The position numbers and the translations under genes were made by a program. The notes under the pieces are model-generated. The model was not told the DNA's origin and made no database searches. It saw nothing but the letters and a program-made list of their open reading frames with translations. Shown here piece after piece: positions 7,628 to 13,819 of a stretch of DNA of 21,684 bases (the stretch's first letter is position 1; each line of letters begins with the position of its first letter). This stretch comes from Actinomycetota bacterium (lineage in GTDB: Bacteria; Actinomycetota; Acidimicrobiia; Acidimicrobiales; Ilumatobacteraceae), in NCBI GenBank assembly GCA_005789925.1, contig SXWG01000211.1, positions 1-21,684 of the forward strand, given 5' to 3'.

Positions 7628-8419
7628 TCACCACAACTTGTCTGTGTACTTGTCAGTGCCGAACACCGTCTGCTTGAACGGTGACGTCCACAAGTGTGTT
7701 CCAATTCCACTCGCTTCGAGGTCGGCACCAAAATTGCCGTAGCCCTTGTCCCACTTCTTCTTCGGATCGTGGTCCACGAAGTGAATCTGTAGGAATCGGC
7801 GGTCTGCATTCTTCATGCGCGGAATCTCAGCAGGTGCGTCGTCGAGCAACGGCAGTGGCAATGCGTTCAGAATCAAATCTGGTCCCCACTTCTTACTCAT
7901 CGCCCGTGGCGCCCACTCGTCTCGCGTCCATGCCTCAAGCTCGGCGTGAGTGCGTCCCTCGTTCAATTCGCCCACATTGACGATGATGCCGTCGTAGTTG
8001 CGATCGAGCGCTTGCTCGATCGGCGTTCCACGTTCGTCTTTCTGAATCGACCACGCCTTCTCATACAACACCGTGTGGATGTGGTCGCGTTGAGCGAACA
8101 TACGTCCAGAAGCGTGCAATTGGTGCACCATGTCCACGCTCCAGCGATTCCAGTCGTCGTGATGACCCTTCAGCACCCAGGAGAGGGCGAGGTACGAGCC
8201 CACCGTCGGGTCCGGAGTCATCGGTGACTCTTTCGGATAACGCAGTTCTTTCAGATCACGCGTGGCGACGAATCGGTCGCCCGCGAAGTTGTATTGGGCG
8301 ACCATGCAACCGCCGTAGAAGTGGTCCGTTTCGTACCAGCGGTTGTAGTCGACCTCATGCCCCTTGTGTGGCTCGACCATGGTGAAGAGAAGTGTTCCCA
8401 ACTCGATCGGCTTGCCCAT
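7628..8419 (-). CDS. uncharacterised protein, likely tandem dimeric alpha/beta-barrel
   Basis: The product is 263 aa with no catalytic signature I recognise. The N-terminal part contains PHKGHEVDYNRWYETDHFYGGCM followed by NFAGDRFVATRDL, which resembles EthD/NIPSNAP-like dimeric alpha/beta-barrel domains ('xxWYxxDHxx'). A second similar unit may span residues 120-263 (HAELEAWTRDEWAPRAMSKKWGPDLIL). It is rich in His, Trp and acidic residues and has no signal peptide or membrane segment. The ATG at 8419 was chosen over upstream codons because an AGGGGGAA Shine-Dalgarno lies just before it. It leads the operon with the epimerase and LLM oxidoreductase. A substrate-binding or monooxygenase-like role on a hydrophobic molecule is only a guess. 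Confidence 0.7.
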   Translation of the reverse strand: MGKPIELGTLLFTMVEPHKGHEVDYNRWYETDHFYGGCMVAQYNFAGDRFVATRDLKELRYPKESPMTPDPTVGSYLALSWVLKGHHDDWNRWSVDMVHQLHASGRMFAQRDHIHTVLYEKAWSIQKDERGTPIEQALDRNYDGIIVNVGELNEGRTHAELEAWTRDEWAPRAMSKKWGPDLILNALPLPLLDDAPAEIPRMKNADRRFLQIHFVDHDPKKKWDKGYGNFGADLEASGIGTHLWTSPFKQTVFGTDKYTDKLW

Positions 8420-8486
8420 GAGTTCCCCCTTGGATGTAGGCACCAATCCCCCGGTGCGCGAGACACTGACGCTAGTGCAGGCGGAC

Positions 8487-8516
8487 CTGACAGCGCACAT
8501 GGCGGCGAACTACCGT
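8487..8516 (+). promoter_or_regulatory. candidate promoter of the isochorismatase-like gene
   Basis: CTGACA (8487-8492) and TACCGT (8511-8516) are 18 bases apart, and the -10 ends 8 bases before GTG 8525. There is no Shine-Dalgarno, so the transcript may begin at or next to the start codon. The 105-base gap 8420-8524 also serves the divergent operon; no terminator is seen in it. Confidence 0.35.
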
Positions 8517-8524
8517 GAACAATC

Positions 8525-9145
8525 GTGGATCTGTCATCACTCGTCACTCCTGCAAAAACCGCTGTTCTCACCATGGAGCTACAACGAGGAATCTGTGGCG
8601 ACTCAGCACTCTTCTGGCAACTACGCGACGCGGTGACTGCCGCAGGAGTCGAAAAGAACACGGCTCGCCTTCTGGACAAAGCGCGGACGGCCGGAGCGAC
8701 AGTCGGTCATTGCATCTTCACGATGACACCGACTCGTGAGGGAACACGCATGGACCTACCGATGATGTTTGCGGCGCGCAAGGATCCGAACTACCTACTT
8801 CAAGGGTCAGAGCAAGCCAAAGTGCTCCCGTTGCTCGGACCTCAAGCGGGTGATCTCATCTCTGAGCGCCATGTCAGCGTCACGCCGTTCACTCGAACGG
8901 ACCTTCACTCACAACTAAGTGCACGCGGTGTCGAGACTGTCGTCATCTGTGGTGTGTCCTTGAACGTCGGAGTACCTGGCATGGCCATCGAGGCTGTCAA
9001 CCTCGGATACTCGGTGGTCGTGGCACGTGACTGTGTCGCTGGTTTTCCTGAGGACTACGCCCAAGGCGTGTTGGTGAACATGTTGCCGTCAATGTCCACG
9101 GTGAGCGACTCACAATCAATCATCGACACCTGGAAGATGATCTAG
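8525..9145 (+). CDS. isochorismatase-fold cysteine-hydrolase-like protein lacking the catalytic Cys
   Basis: This 206-aa protein has the isochorismatase/nicotinamidase fold: KTAVLTMELQRGICGD at the N-terminus, VETVVICGVSLNVGVPGMAIEA in the nucleophile region, and GYSVVVARDCVAGFPEDYA near the end. The usual triad is Asp-Lys-Cys. Here Glu18 occupies the Asp position, the Lys position near ERHVSVTPFTRTDL is His or Arg, and the nucleophile position in SLNVGVP is Gly149. Canonical hydrolysis is therefore unlikely. It may bind an isochorismatase-like ligand, or use other residues. The GTG start was chosen because a -10-like hexamer sits just upstream. Its stop overlaps that of the next minus-strand gene in the tetramer CTAG (9142-9145). 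Confidence 0.75.
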   Translation: MDLSSLVTPAKTAVLTMELQRGICGDSALFWQLRDAVTAAGVEKNTARLLDKARTAGATVGHCIFTMTPTREGTRMDLPMMFAARKDPNYLLQGSEQAKVLPLLGPQAGDLISERHVSVTPFTRTDLHSQLSARGVETVVICGVSLNVGVPGMAIEAVNLGYSVVVARDCVAGFPEDYAQGVLVNMLPSMSTVSDSQSIIDTWKMI

Positions 9146-10008
9146 AGACCCCAGACTCGCGGTGGTCCACACACGTCGACGAGGCGTGACAACGCAGCGA
9201 AGTTGACGCCGACTTCCACCACTTGGACACCACCCTTCTCCCATGCAGCTGTCAGTTGCTGAACTCGATCGTCAGACGACAGTTGTGGACCAACCGACGT
9301 CCATAACTCAACGATGAATGATTGACCGAGTCGTCGTGCAGCCTCGATGACCTGCTCGGTCGCACCATCAAGTGCCGGAGCGACGACCACTGCGGTCTGT
9401 CCGATACCGGACGCCCGGAGTGCATTGGTCGCGGCAAAACCAGCGACTGGCGCTGTCGGAAGCTGGACACTGCCGAGATGTCTGGTGGGGAATGTTCGCC
9501 CGAGCCAGAAGCCGCAGATGTTTGCATCGGCCGTCGCAAATCCATCGTCCGGTAACCACAGCGATAGGTCCCGTGCTGCTCGTGCCGGGTTGAGCGGAAC
9601 AGAGTCGTCGTCGTACAACGGACCACACACAGCGGCGAGTTCGGCATACACCGCGGGTCGCTCTGGCATGTCGTCATGTCCGACATGTGTGAACGTGCGC
9701 AGGTCGCCGGTCGCAATGTCACGCCACGCCACGCCCAAATCTGTGAGCAATTGACGAGGCACTTCATGCTCGTCACACCCCACGACGATCACCTCAGTTG
9801 CATCGGCCAATTGTGCTCGCACGAAATCGTCACGCTGTAGACCGACTGTGCCAAAGTGCGCCGGACTGTCCCATCGGAACAAGCCCTTTGCTGCCCACGA
9901 GTTGAACACCCCGATGTTCGTACGCGTGACGACCTCGCGCAGGTCATTGACGACACCATCACGCAGGATGCCTGCCCCGGCGAGGATGACGCACGATTGC
10001 CGAACCAC
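9142..10008 (-). CDS. truncated thiamine-diphosphate-enzyme-like protein, probably non-catalytic
   Basis: The product is 288 aa, about half the length of acetolactate synthase-like enzymes. It begins in what looks like the central (TPP_enzyme_M) domain: VILAGAGILRDGVVNDLREVV, then GVFNSWAAKGLFRWDSPAHFGTVGLQ. It continues into a PP-like domain with ATADANICGFWLGRTFPTRHLGS. The N-terminal PYR domain with its activating Glu is absent, and the GDGxxxxN Mg/TPP motif is replaced by PALDGATEQ. It should therefore not bind TPP in the normal way. A remnant, a regulatory subunit or a new binding protein are all possible. It starts at a GTG 19 bases after the EthD-like stop; no Shine-Dalgarno is clear. 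It converges on the isochorismatase-like gene, sharing the bases CTAG with that stop. Confidence 0.65.
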   Translation of the reverse strand: MVRQSCVILAGAGILRDGVVNDLREVVTRTNIGVFNSWAAKGLFRWDSPAHFGTVGLQRDDFVRAQLADATEVIVVGCDEHEVPRQLLTDLGVAWRDIATGDLRTFTHVGHDDMPERPAVYAELAAVCGPLYDDDSVPLNPARAARDLSLWLPDDGFATADANICGFWLGRTFPTRHLGSVQLPTAPVAGFAATNALRASGIGQTAVVVAPALDGATEQVIEAARRLGQSFIVELWTSVGPQLSSDDRVQQLTAAWEKGGVQVVEVGVNFAALSRLVDVCGPPRVWGL

Positions 10009-10027
10009 CTCGTGCCGTGCCTGTCTC

Positions 10028-10372
10028 TCAGCTGATGACGATGTTGGGCTCTTCGGTGATGACGAACTGGGTCTTCGTCATGTCGAGGAACTTGTCGGTG
10101 TCCTCCATCATCGCCGGAAAGTCGTCTTCTTTCATGTGGTCGTAAAAAGCCTGGGCCGAGTCGAACCACTGAATGGTGACGCCGTCCCATTCGGGCTCGG
10201 GTATGCGACTACCGAGTTCAGGCCACACCGATGCGTGCTGTTCATATCGGCGCACGTACTTGGCTGCTGAGGAGTTACGAATGAGCGGGCCGTGGTTGTT
10301 GTGCCAGTACTCGAGGAACTCGGCATGGGTCGTTCCGGGCTTGCGCTTCAGGTACGAAATCAACTGAATCAT
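10028..10372 (-). CDS. EthD-family dimeric alpha/beta-barrel protein
   Basis: This 114-aa protein begins with MIQLISYLKRKPGTTHAEFLEYWHNNHGPLI, the EthD signature (a fixed W followed by H-G-P). The rest matches a ferredoxin-like half-barrel ending in FVITEEPNIVIS. EthD proteins are small, cytosolic, usually uncharacterised partners of ether- or aromatic-degrading systems. The ATG at 10372 is the natural start. It has no Shine-Dalgarno but has TACCGT 6 bases upstream, so it may be leaderless. The longer open frame up to 10681 overlaps the divergent SDR and is not real coding. It is in operon with the truncated TPP-enzyme-like gene. Confidence 0.8.
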   Translation of the reverse strand: MIQLISYLKRKPGTTHAEFLEYWHNNHGPLIRNSSAAKYVRRYEQHASVWPELGSRIPEPEWDGVTIQWFDSAQAFYDHMKEDDFPAMMEDTDKFLDMTKTQFVITEEPNIVIS

Positions 10373-10378
10373 GCGCGC

Positions 10379-10384
10379 ACGGTA
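10379..10384 (-). promoter_or_regulatory. candidate -10 for leaderless EthD-like gene
   Basis: TACCGT on the minus strand sits 6 bases before the ATG at 10372, where no Shine-Dalgarno exists. The 76-base gap 10373-10448 is a divergent promoter region. TACGGT at 10402-10407 on the plus strand is a possible -10 for the SDR gene. Confidence 0.3.
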
Positions 10385-10448
10385 TCCCATTCGGCATTGA
10401 CTACGGTGATTCGACGGCGCGGCGCGCCGACGAAAGGACTGGTGGCAC

Positions 10449-11207
10449 ATGGGATTGGTCGAAGGTAAGGTCGCTTTGGTGACAGGCGCGGGTCGCGGCA
10501 TCGGCGAGTCAAGTGCCCGGCTCTTTGCCGCCGAGGGCGCGTCGGTGGTCGTCGCCGATGTCGATGGTGAGGCTGCATTGCGTGTGGCAGAAGTAATTGC
10601 GACGTCTGGTGGCAACGCCGTCGCAGTGCAGGCCGACGTCACCGACGAGGACCAAGTGATTGCGATGGTCGCAACGGCCATGGAGCACTTCGGTCGCCTG
10701 GACTGCGCTCACAACAACGCCGGCATCAGCGGCACCGTGTCGTCATTCACCGACCTGAGCTTGAGCGAATGGAACCGCATGCTCACCATCAACTTGACGA
10801 GTGTGTTCCTGTCGATGAAACACGAGATACCTGCGATTCTCGCCAGTGGTGGCGGTGCAATCGTCAACACCTCGAGTGGTGCAGGTGTCGTCGGCTTCGC
10901 GGGGCTTCCCCACTACGTCGCCTCAAAGCACGGTGTGGTCGGTCTCACGAAGACGGCAGCCATCGAATACGCGAAGCAAGGTCTGCGCGTCAACGCGGTA
11001 CTCCCAGGCACGACCAACACTCCGATGATCCAACAATTCACGGAAGCCAACCCCGACATCGGGAAGATGGTCGCCAAGACCGTCGGACGCGGTCGCCTCG
11101 GCGAACCCGAGGAAATCGCTGAAGCTGCAGTGTGGTTGTGCAGTGATCGTGCGAGTTTCGTGAGCGGAGAGTCGATGTTGGTCGACGGAGCGACGGTGTG
11201 CCGATGA
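10449..11207 (+). CDS. short-chain dehydrogenase/reductase (classical SDR)
   Basis: This 252-aa classical SDR has cofactor motif TGAGRGIG (residues 12-19), Asp37-Val-Asp39 after beta-2, NNAG (89-92), Ser142/143 in IVNTSSGAG, and Tyr156-x3-Lys160 in PHYVASKHG. An acidic residue at the end of beta-2 (VVVADVDGEA) favours NAD(H). It probably oxidises or reduces a hydroxyl or keto group on the island's substrate, perhaps the beta-hydroxyacyl step. It starts at an ATG with AAAGGA at 10433-10438. It overlaps the next gene by 4 bases (ATGA at 11204-11207), so the two are translationally coupled. Confidence 0.9.
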   Translation: MGLVEGKVALVTGAGRGIGESSARLFAAEGASVVVADVDGEAALRVAEVIATSGGNAVAVQADVTDEDQVIAMVATAMEHFGRLDCAHNNAGISGTVSSFTDLSLSEWNRMLTINLTSVFLSMKHEIPAILASGGGAIVNTSSGAGVVGFAGLPHYVASKHGVVGLTKTAAIEYAKQGLRVNAVLPGTTNTPMIQQFTEANPDIGKMVAKTVGRGRLGEPEEIAEAAVWLCSDRASFVSGESMLVDGATVCR

Positions 11208-11914
11208 GTACATACAGCCATGACGAGGTCGAGCGCGCCTTCCATGAATTCCTGCGTCGTGGTGCGTACGGACATGACTGGGTCGGTTGGTCCAATGTGT
11301 TCACTGACGACGCTCTATACACCGAACATTGCCTGGGGCAATTTGTCGGTAGTGAAGGCATCCGCGACTGGATCGTCGCACAGATGGCGATGGTACCGGC
11401 AATGTCATTTTCCATCGAGTGGTACGACATCGTGGACGACAAAGTGTCGCTTTGGATCTGGAACCATCTCCCCGACCCGAGCGGTGGAAGTGAGCAATTC
11501 GAGTTTCCCAACTACACCTTGTTGACCTATGCAGGTGGTGGGAAGTGGCGCAAAGAGGAAGATGTGTACGACCCGACCAGCAGTGAATCAACGGTCGTCA
11601 GTTGGTTCAAGGCTGGTGGAAACCAAAAGACACCCGACAATCGCTCACTGCGGCCGAAACTTTTCAGCCATCCTCCGCTTCCACTTTCCTCTCCGAATGC
11701 TGACGTCATGCAGGCAACGATCAGAGACAATGTTCCAGTTGGCACGAATATGCGTGAATGTGTCGTGAAGGGTGCACGTGCCGCCATCGTCTATGACACC
11801 AGCGAACGCACTTACGGACTCATTTTGCATGTCAACGGCGACGGTGCCGTTGTGTTCAAAGATGAGTTCACGAACCCTCGTGAAAATTTCATGAAGAAGG
11901 ACGTGCTCCAATGA
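11204..11914 (+). CDS. SnoaL-like protein with an extra C-terminal domain
   Basis: This 236-aa protein has an N-terminal NTF2/SnoaL-like domain (about residues 5-135): DEVERAFHEFLRRGAYGHDWVGWSNVFTDDALYTEH, then GSEGIRDWIV and a GGGKWRKEEDVYD strand. Residues from about 150 to the end form a second region of unknown type. The start ATG 11204 overlaps the SDR stop (ATGA). The end lies at the tandem repeats: its TGA (11912-11914) overlaps the ATG at 11911 as ATGA. It is probably co-expressed with the SDR and the following gene. A dehydratase- or isomerase-like role is only a fold-based guess. Confidence 0.7.
   Translation: MSTYSHDEVERAFHEFLRRGAYGHDWVGWSNVFTDDALYTEHCLGQFVGSEGIRDWIVAQMAMVPAMSFSIEWYDIVDDKVSLWIWNHLPDPSGGSEQFEFPNYTLLTYAGGGKWRKEEDVYDPTSSESTVVSWFKAGGNQKTPDNRSLRPKLFSHPPLPLSSPNADVMQATIRDNVPVGTNMRECVVKGARAAIVYDTSERTYGLILHVNGDGAVVFKDEFTNPRENFMKKDVLQ
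11897..11901 (+). promoter_or_regulatory. Shine-Dalgarno inside the 3' end of the SnoaL-like gene
   Basis: AAGGA ends 9 bases before the ATG at 11911, the first codon of the mini-ORF chain. It is 78 bases upstream of the next gene's ATG (11980), so it no longer directly serves that start. Confidence 0.4.
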
Positions 11915-11979
11915 TGAATGCAGTCGTGCTCCGATGATGAATGCAGTCGTGCTCCGATGATGAATGCAGTCGTGCTCCG
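11911..11979 (+). repeat. three perfect 23-bp tandem repeats
   Basis: Units 11911-11933, 11934-11956 and 11957-11979 are identical. A partial copy precedes them (CGTGCTCC at 11902-11909 matches part of a unit), and 'ATGA' begins again at 11980. There are no spacers, so this is not a CRISPR. Each unit begins ATGATGAATG and ends GTGCTCCG. The array lies between two co-oriented genes. Confidence 0.95.
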
Positions 11980-11983
11980 ATGA
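11911..11983 (+). other. chain of three 8-codon mini-ORFs (MMNAVVLR) linked by ATGA overlaps
   Basis: Each repeat encodes the same peptide MMNAVVLR followed by TGA: 11911-11937, 11934-11960 and 11957-11983. Each stop overlaps the next start as ATGA. The first start overlaps the stop of the upstream gene (11912-11914), and the last stop overlaps the ATG at 11980 of the next gene. The period of 23 equals 27 coding bases minus 4 overlapping bases. Whether the peptides are made is unknown, but the geometry would let terminating ribosomes restart stepwise to the downstream gene. Confidence 0.5.
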
Positions 11984-12687
11984 ATGACCGGGTCTACTTG
12001 CACGAAGTCATTGACATCGTCGGACAGAATCGTGCGAAGTACAACGAACACATGTGCAACTACAGACCGCTTGCGCGTGAAGAGCGCCGCATGGAGATGG
12101 TGGGCAACTTCAGCACGGTCGGCAGCACTGAACGATGGCCCGAAAGCATCAATCTCTGGGAGTTTGTCGATGGCTGGGAGGGAGTCGCCCGCAACTTCCG
12201 TCACGAATTCAACAACCCGGTGCACCAGGACAAGAACCTCGTGCCGTGGTGGGCCGAAGCACTGAACTATCGCAGTGGGGGTTACGACCGTCTCCTCGTG
12301 GCATCACCACACACTCCGACTGTCGATCAACTTCACGCTCGTGGAGTGACCGGCGAGTGTTACATGCACGAGCTGATTCACGTACAGCCAGGTTCCGCCC
12401 GCGACTACTTGTCGATGATCGACGAGAAGGGCCGTGCGACATTCGAAGACATGGGCTGGACTTTGGTCGGCGCATACCGTCACGCGATGGTGAACGATTC
12501 CGAAGTCATCGTGCTGTGGGCAATCCCCACGTGGGACGACTGGGCAACGTGGGAAAAGACCAAGGAGACCAACGACTCCACCGTCTCGTGGCGTCAGTTG
12601 ACCAATTCCGTCGTCGTTGACTGGCGAGCCAAACTGCTCGCCGCGAGTGTCAACAGCCCGTTGGGCAACTCGGCTCCCACGAGCTGA
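11980..12687 (+). CDS. uncharacterised protein, possible dimeric alpha/beta-barrel (NIPSNAP-like)
   Basis: The product is 235 aa starting MNDRVYLHEVIDIVGQNRAKYNEHMCN. That beginning, and the later TGECYMHELIHVQPGSARDYLSMI with a W-rich region (ATWEKTKE near a beta strand), resemble two repeated dimeric-barrel/NIPSNAP-type halves. The function is unknown. It has no signal peptide or transmembrane segment. The ATG at 11980 lies at the end of the third repeat and has no Shine-Dalgarno nearby. A 13-residue N-terminal extension from 11941, read through repeats 2 and 3, is open but probably not native. Its stop is 13 bases from the convergent racemase stop. Confidence 0.65.
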   Translation: MNDRVYLHEVIDIVGQNRAKYNEHMCNYRPLAREERRMEMVGNFSTVGSTERWPESINLWEFVDGWEGVARNFRHEFNNPVHQDKNLVPWWAEALNYRSGGYDRLLVASPHTPTVDQLHARGVTGECYMHELIHVQPGSARDYLSMIDEKGRATFEDMGWTLVGAYRHAMVNDSEVIVLWAIPTWDDWATWEKTKETNDSTVSWRQLTNSVVVDWRAKLLAASVNSPLGNSAPTS

Positions 12688-12700
12688 TCTGCGTGTCGAC

Positions 12701-13798
12701 TCAACTCCAGTCAGCCAAGACCTGAGCGGTGTCGTGAGACCCAGGGTGCACAGGCTGCCCAGCTTCGACTGGTGTTCCCGAGAATCGCGGTGCCGCTTGC
12801 GCATGAAGGCCACCGTTTCGACGCACAACAGTTCCACGTGCCTTCGTGTGCGGATGTGTCTCCACTTCCTTTACTGACAACACCGGGGTTGCACATGTCT
12901 CGAAACCTTCGAGCAACGCACTCCACTCGTCTCGCGTCTTCGTCATGAACATGTCAGCCATCATCTTTTTCTGCGCTGGCCACTTTGACTTGTCCCATTG
13001 CGGCCCGAAGTCCTCAAAGCCCATCCGCTGGATCAACTCAGCGAAGAACTGATCCTCGATCGCGCCGATCGCGAAGTATCCACCGTCTTTGCATTGAAAC
13101 GCGCCGTAGAACGGAGCGGCACCGTCGAGATGGTTCGTGCCGCGTGGCCCCCAGTTGCCCATGTCGACACCCGGATAGAACGTTCCCGCAACCATCGCCG
13201 CACCTTCAACCATGGACACGTCGATGACTTGTCCCTGTCCGGTGGCACGTTGATGAACAAGGGCTGCGGACACCCCGAGCGCGAGCAACATTCCTCCGCC
13301 GGCAAAATCACCGAGCAAATTGATCGGCGGCTGCGGTGGTCCGTTCTCTTCACCGAGCATGTCAAGCGCACCCGACAGCGAGATGTAGTTGATGTCATGA
13401 CCAGCCACCATTGCCATCGGACCGTCCTGGCCGAAACCAGTCATACGGGCGAAGATGAGTCGCGGGTTGGACGCGCACACCACGTCGGGTCCGATTCCGA
13501 GACGTTCGCACACGCCAGGCCGAAACGGATCAACCAACACGTCGGCACGGTCGATGAGTTGGCGAAGCATGGCCATGTCGTTGGCATTCTTCAAGTCAAG
13601 CGACACGGTGCGCTTGCCACGCGTGAACGGACTGATCGACGGACGATCGCGCTTCACCTTTGCCGCGACGGACGGACGGTCAACTGCAACCACGTCGCAA
13701 CCGAGATCAGCGAGCACTGTGGCACCCATCGGGCCGGGGCCTTGCCCCACTAATTCGACGACGCGCACACCAGCGAGTGGCCCTTGCCCTGCAGTCAT
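12701..13798 (-). CDS. CaiB/BaiF family protein, probable alpha-methylacyl-CoA racemase
   Basis: This 365-aa member of the family III/racemase group carries residues matching the active site of mycobacterial alpha-methylacyl-CoA racemase: His134 in VAGHDINYISLSGALD, Asp164 in NLLGDFAGGGM, and Glu248 in GAIEDQFFAELI. The N-terminal LAGVRVVELVGQGPGPMGATVLADLGCDVVAVDRP is typical. These enzymes interconvert 2R- and 2S-methylacyl-CoAs so that branched or sterol side chains can enter beta-oxidation. A clear GGAGGGA Shine-Dalgarno (minus strand, 13801-13807) precedes the ATG at 13798. It lies 21 bases after the acyl-CoA ligase gene in the same operon, which supports a branched-chain acid pathway. 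Confidence 0.87.
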   Translation of the reverse strand: MTAGQGPLAGVRVVELVGQGPGPMGATVLADLGCDVVAVDRPSVAAKVKRDRPSISPFTRGKRTVSLDLKNANDMAMLRQLIDRADVLVDPFRPGVCERLGIGPDVVCASNPRLIFARMTGFGQDGPMAMVAGHDINYISLSGALDMLGEENGPPQPPINLLGDFAGGGMLLALGVSAALVHQRATGQGQVIDVSMVEGAAMVAGTFYPGVDMGNWGPRGTNHLDGAAPFYGAFQCKDGGYFAIGAIEDQFFAELIQRMGFEDFGPQWDKSKWPAQKKMMADMFMTKTRDEWSALLEGFETCATPVLSVKEVETHPHTKARGTVVRRNGGLHAQAAPRFSGTPVEAGQPVHPGSHDTAQVLADWS

Positions 13799-13819
13799 AT
13801 TCCCTCCAAAGTGTTTCGG

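Noticed and set aside
10373..10681. Long N-terminal extension of the EthD-like gene
   Set aside because: It overlaps the SDR gene on the other strand and has low-complexity Ser/Thr/Ala content. The EthD fold begins at 10372.
11911..11979. Tandem repeats as a CRISPR array or phase-variation switch
   Set aside because: Units are adjacent with no spacers, so it is not a CRISPR. Adding or losing a 23-bp unit leaves both flanking genes in frame, because one stops before the array and the other starts after it. Frame-based phase variation is therefore not expected.
11941..11979. Upstream in-frame start for the gene at 11980, reading through repeats 2 and 3
   Set aside because: The 13 extra residues are encoded purely by repeat sequence and no Shine-Dalgarno precedes 11941. 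The ATG at 11980 starts a more natural protein and takes part in the ATGA overlap.
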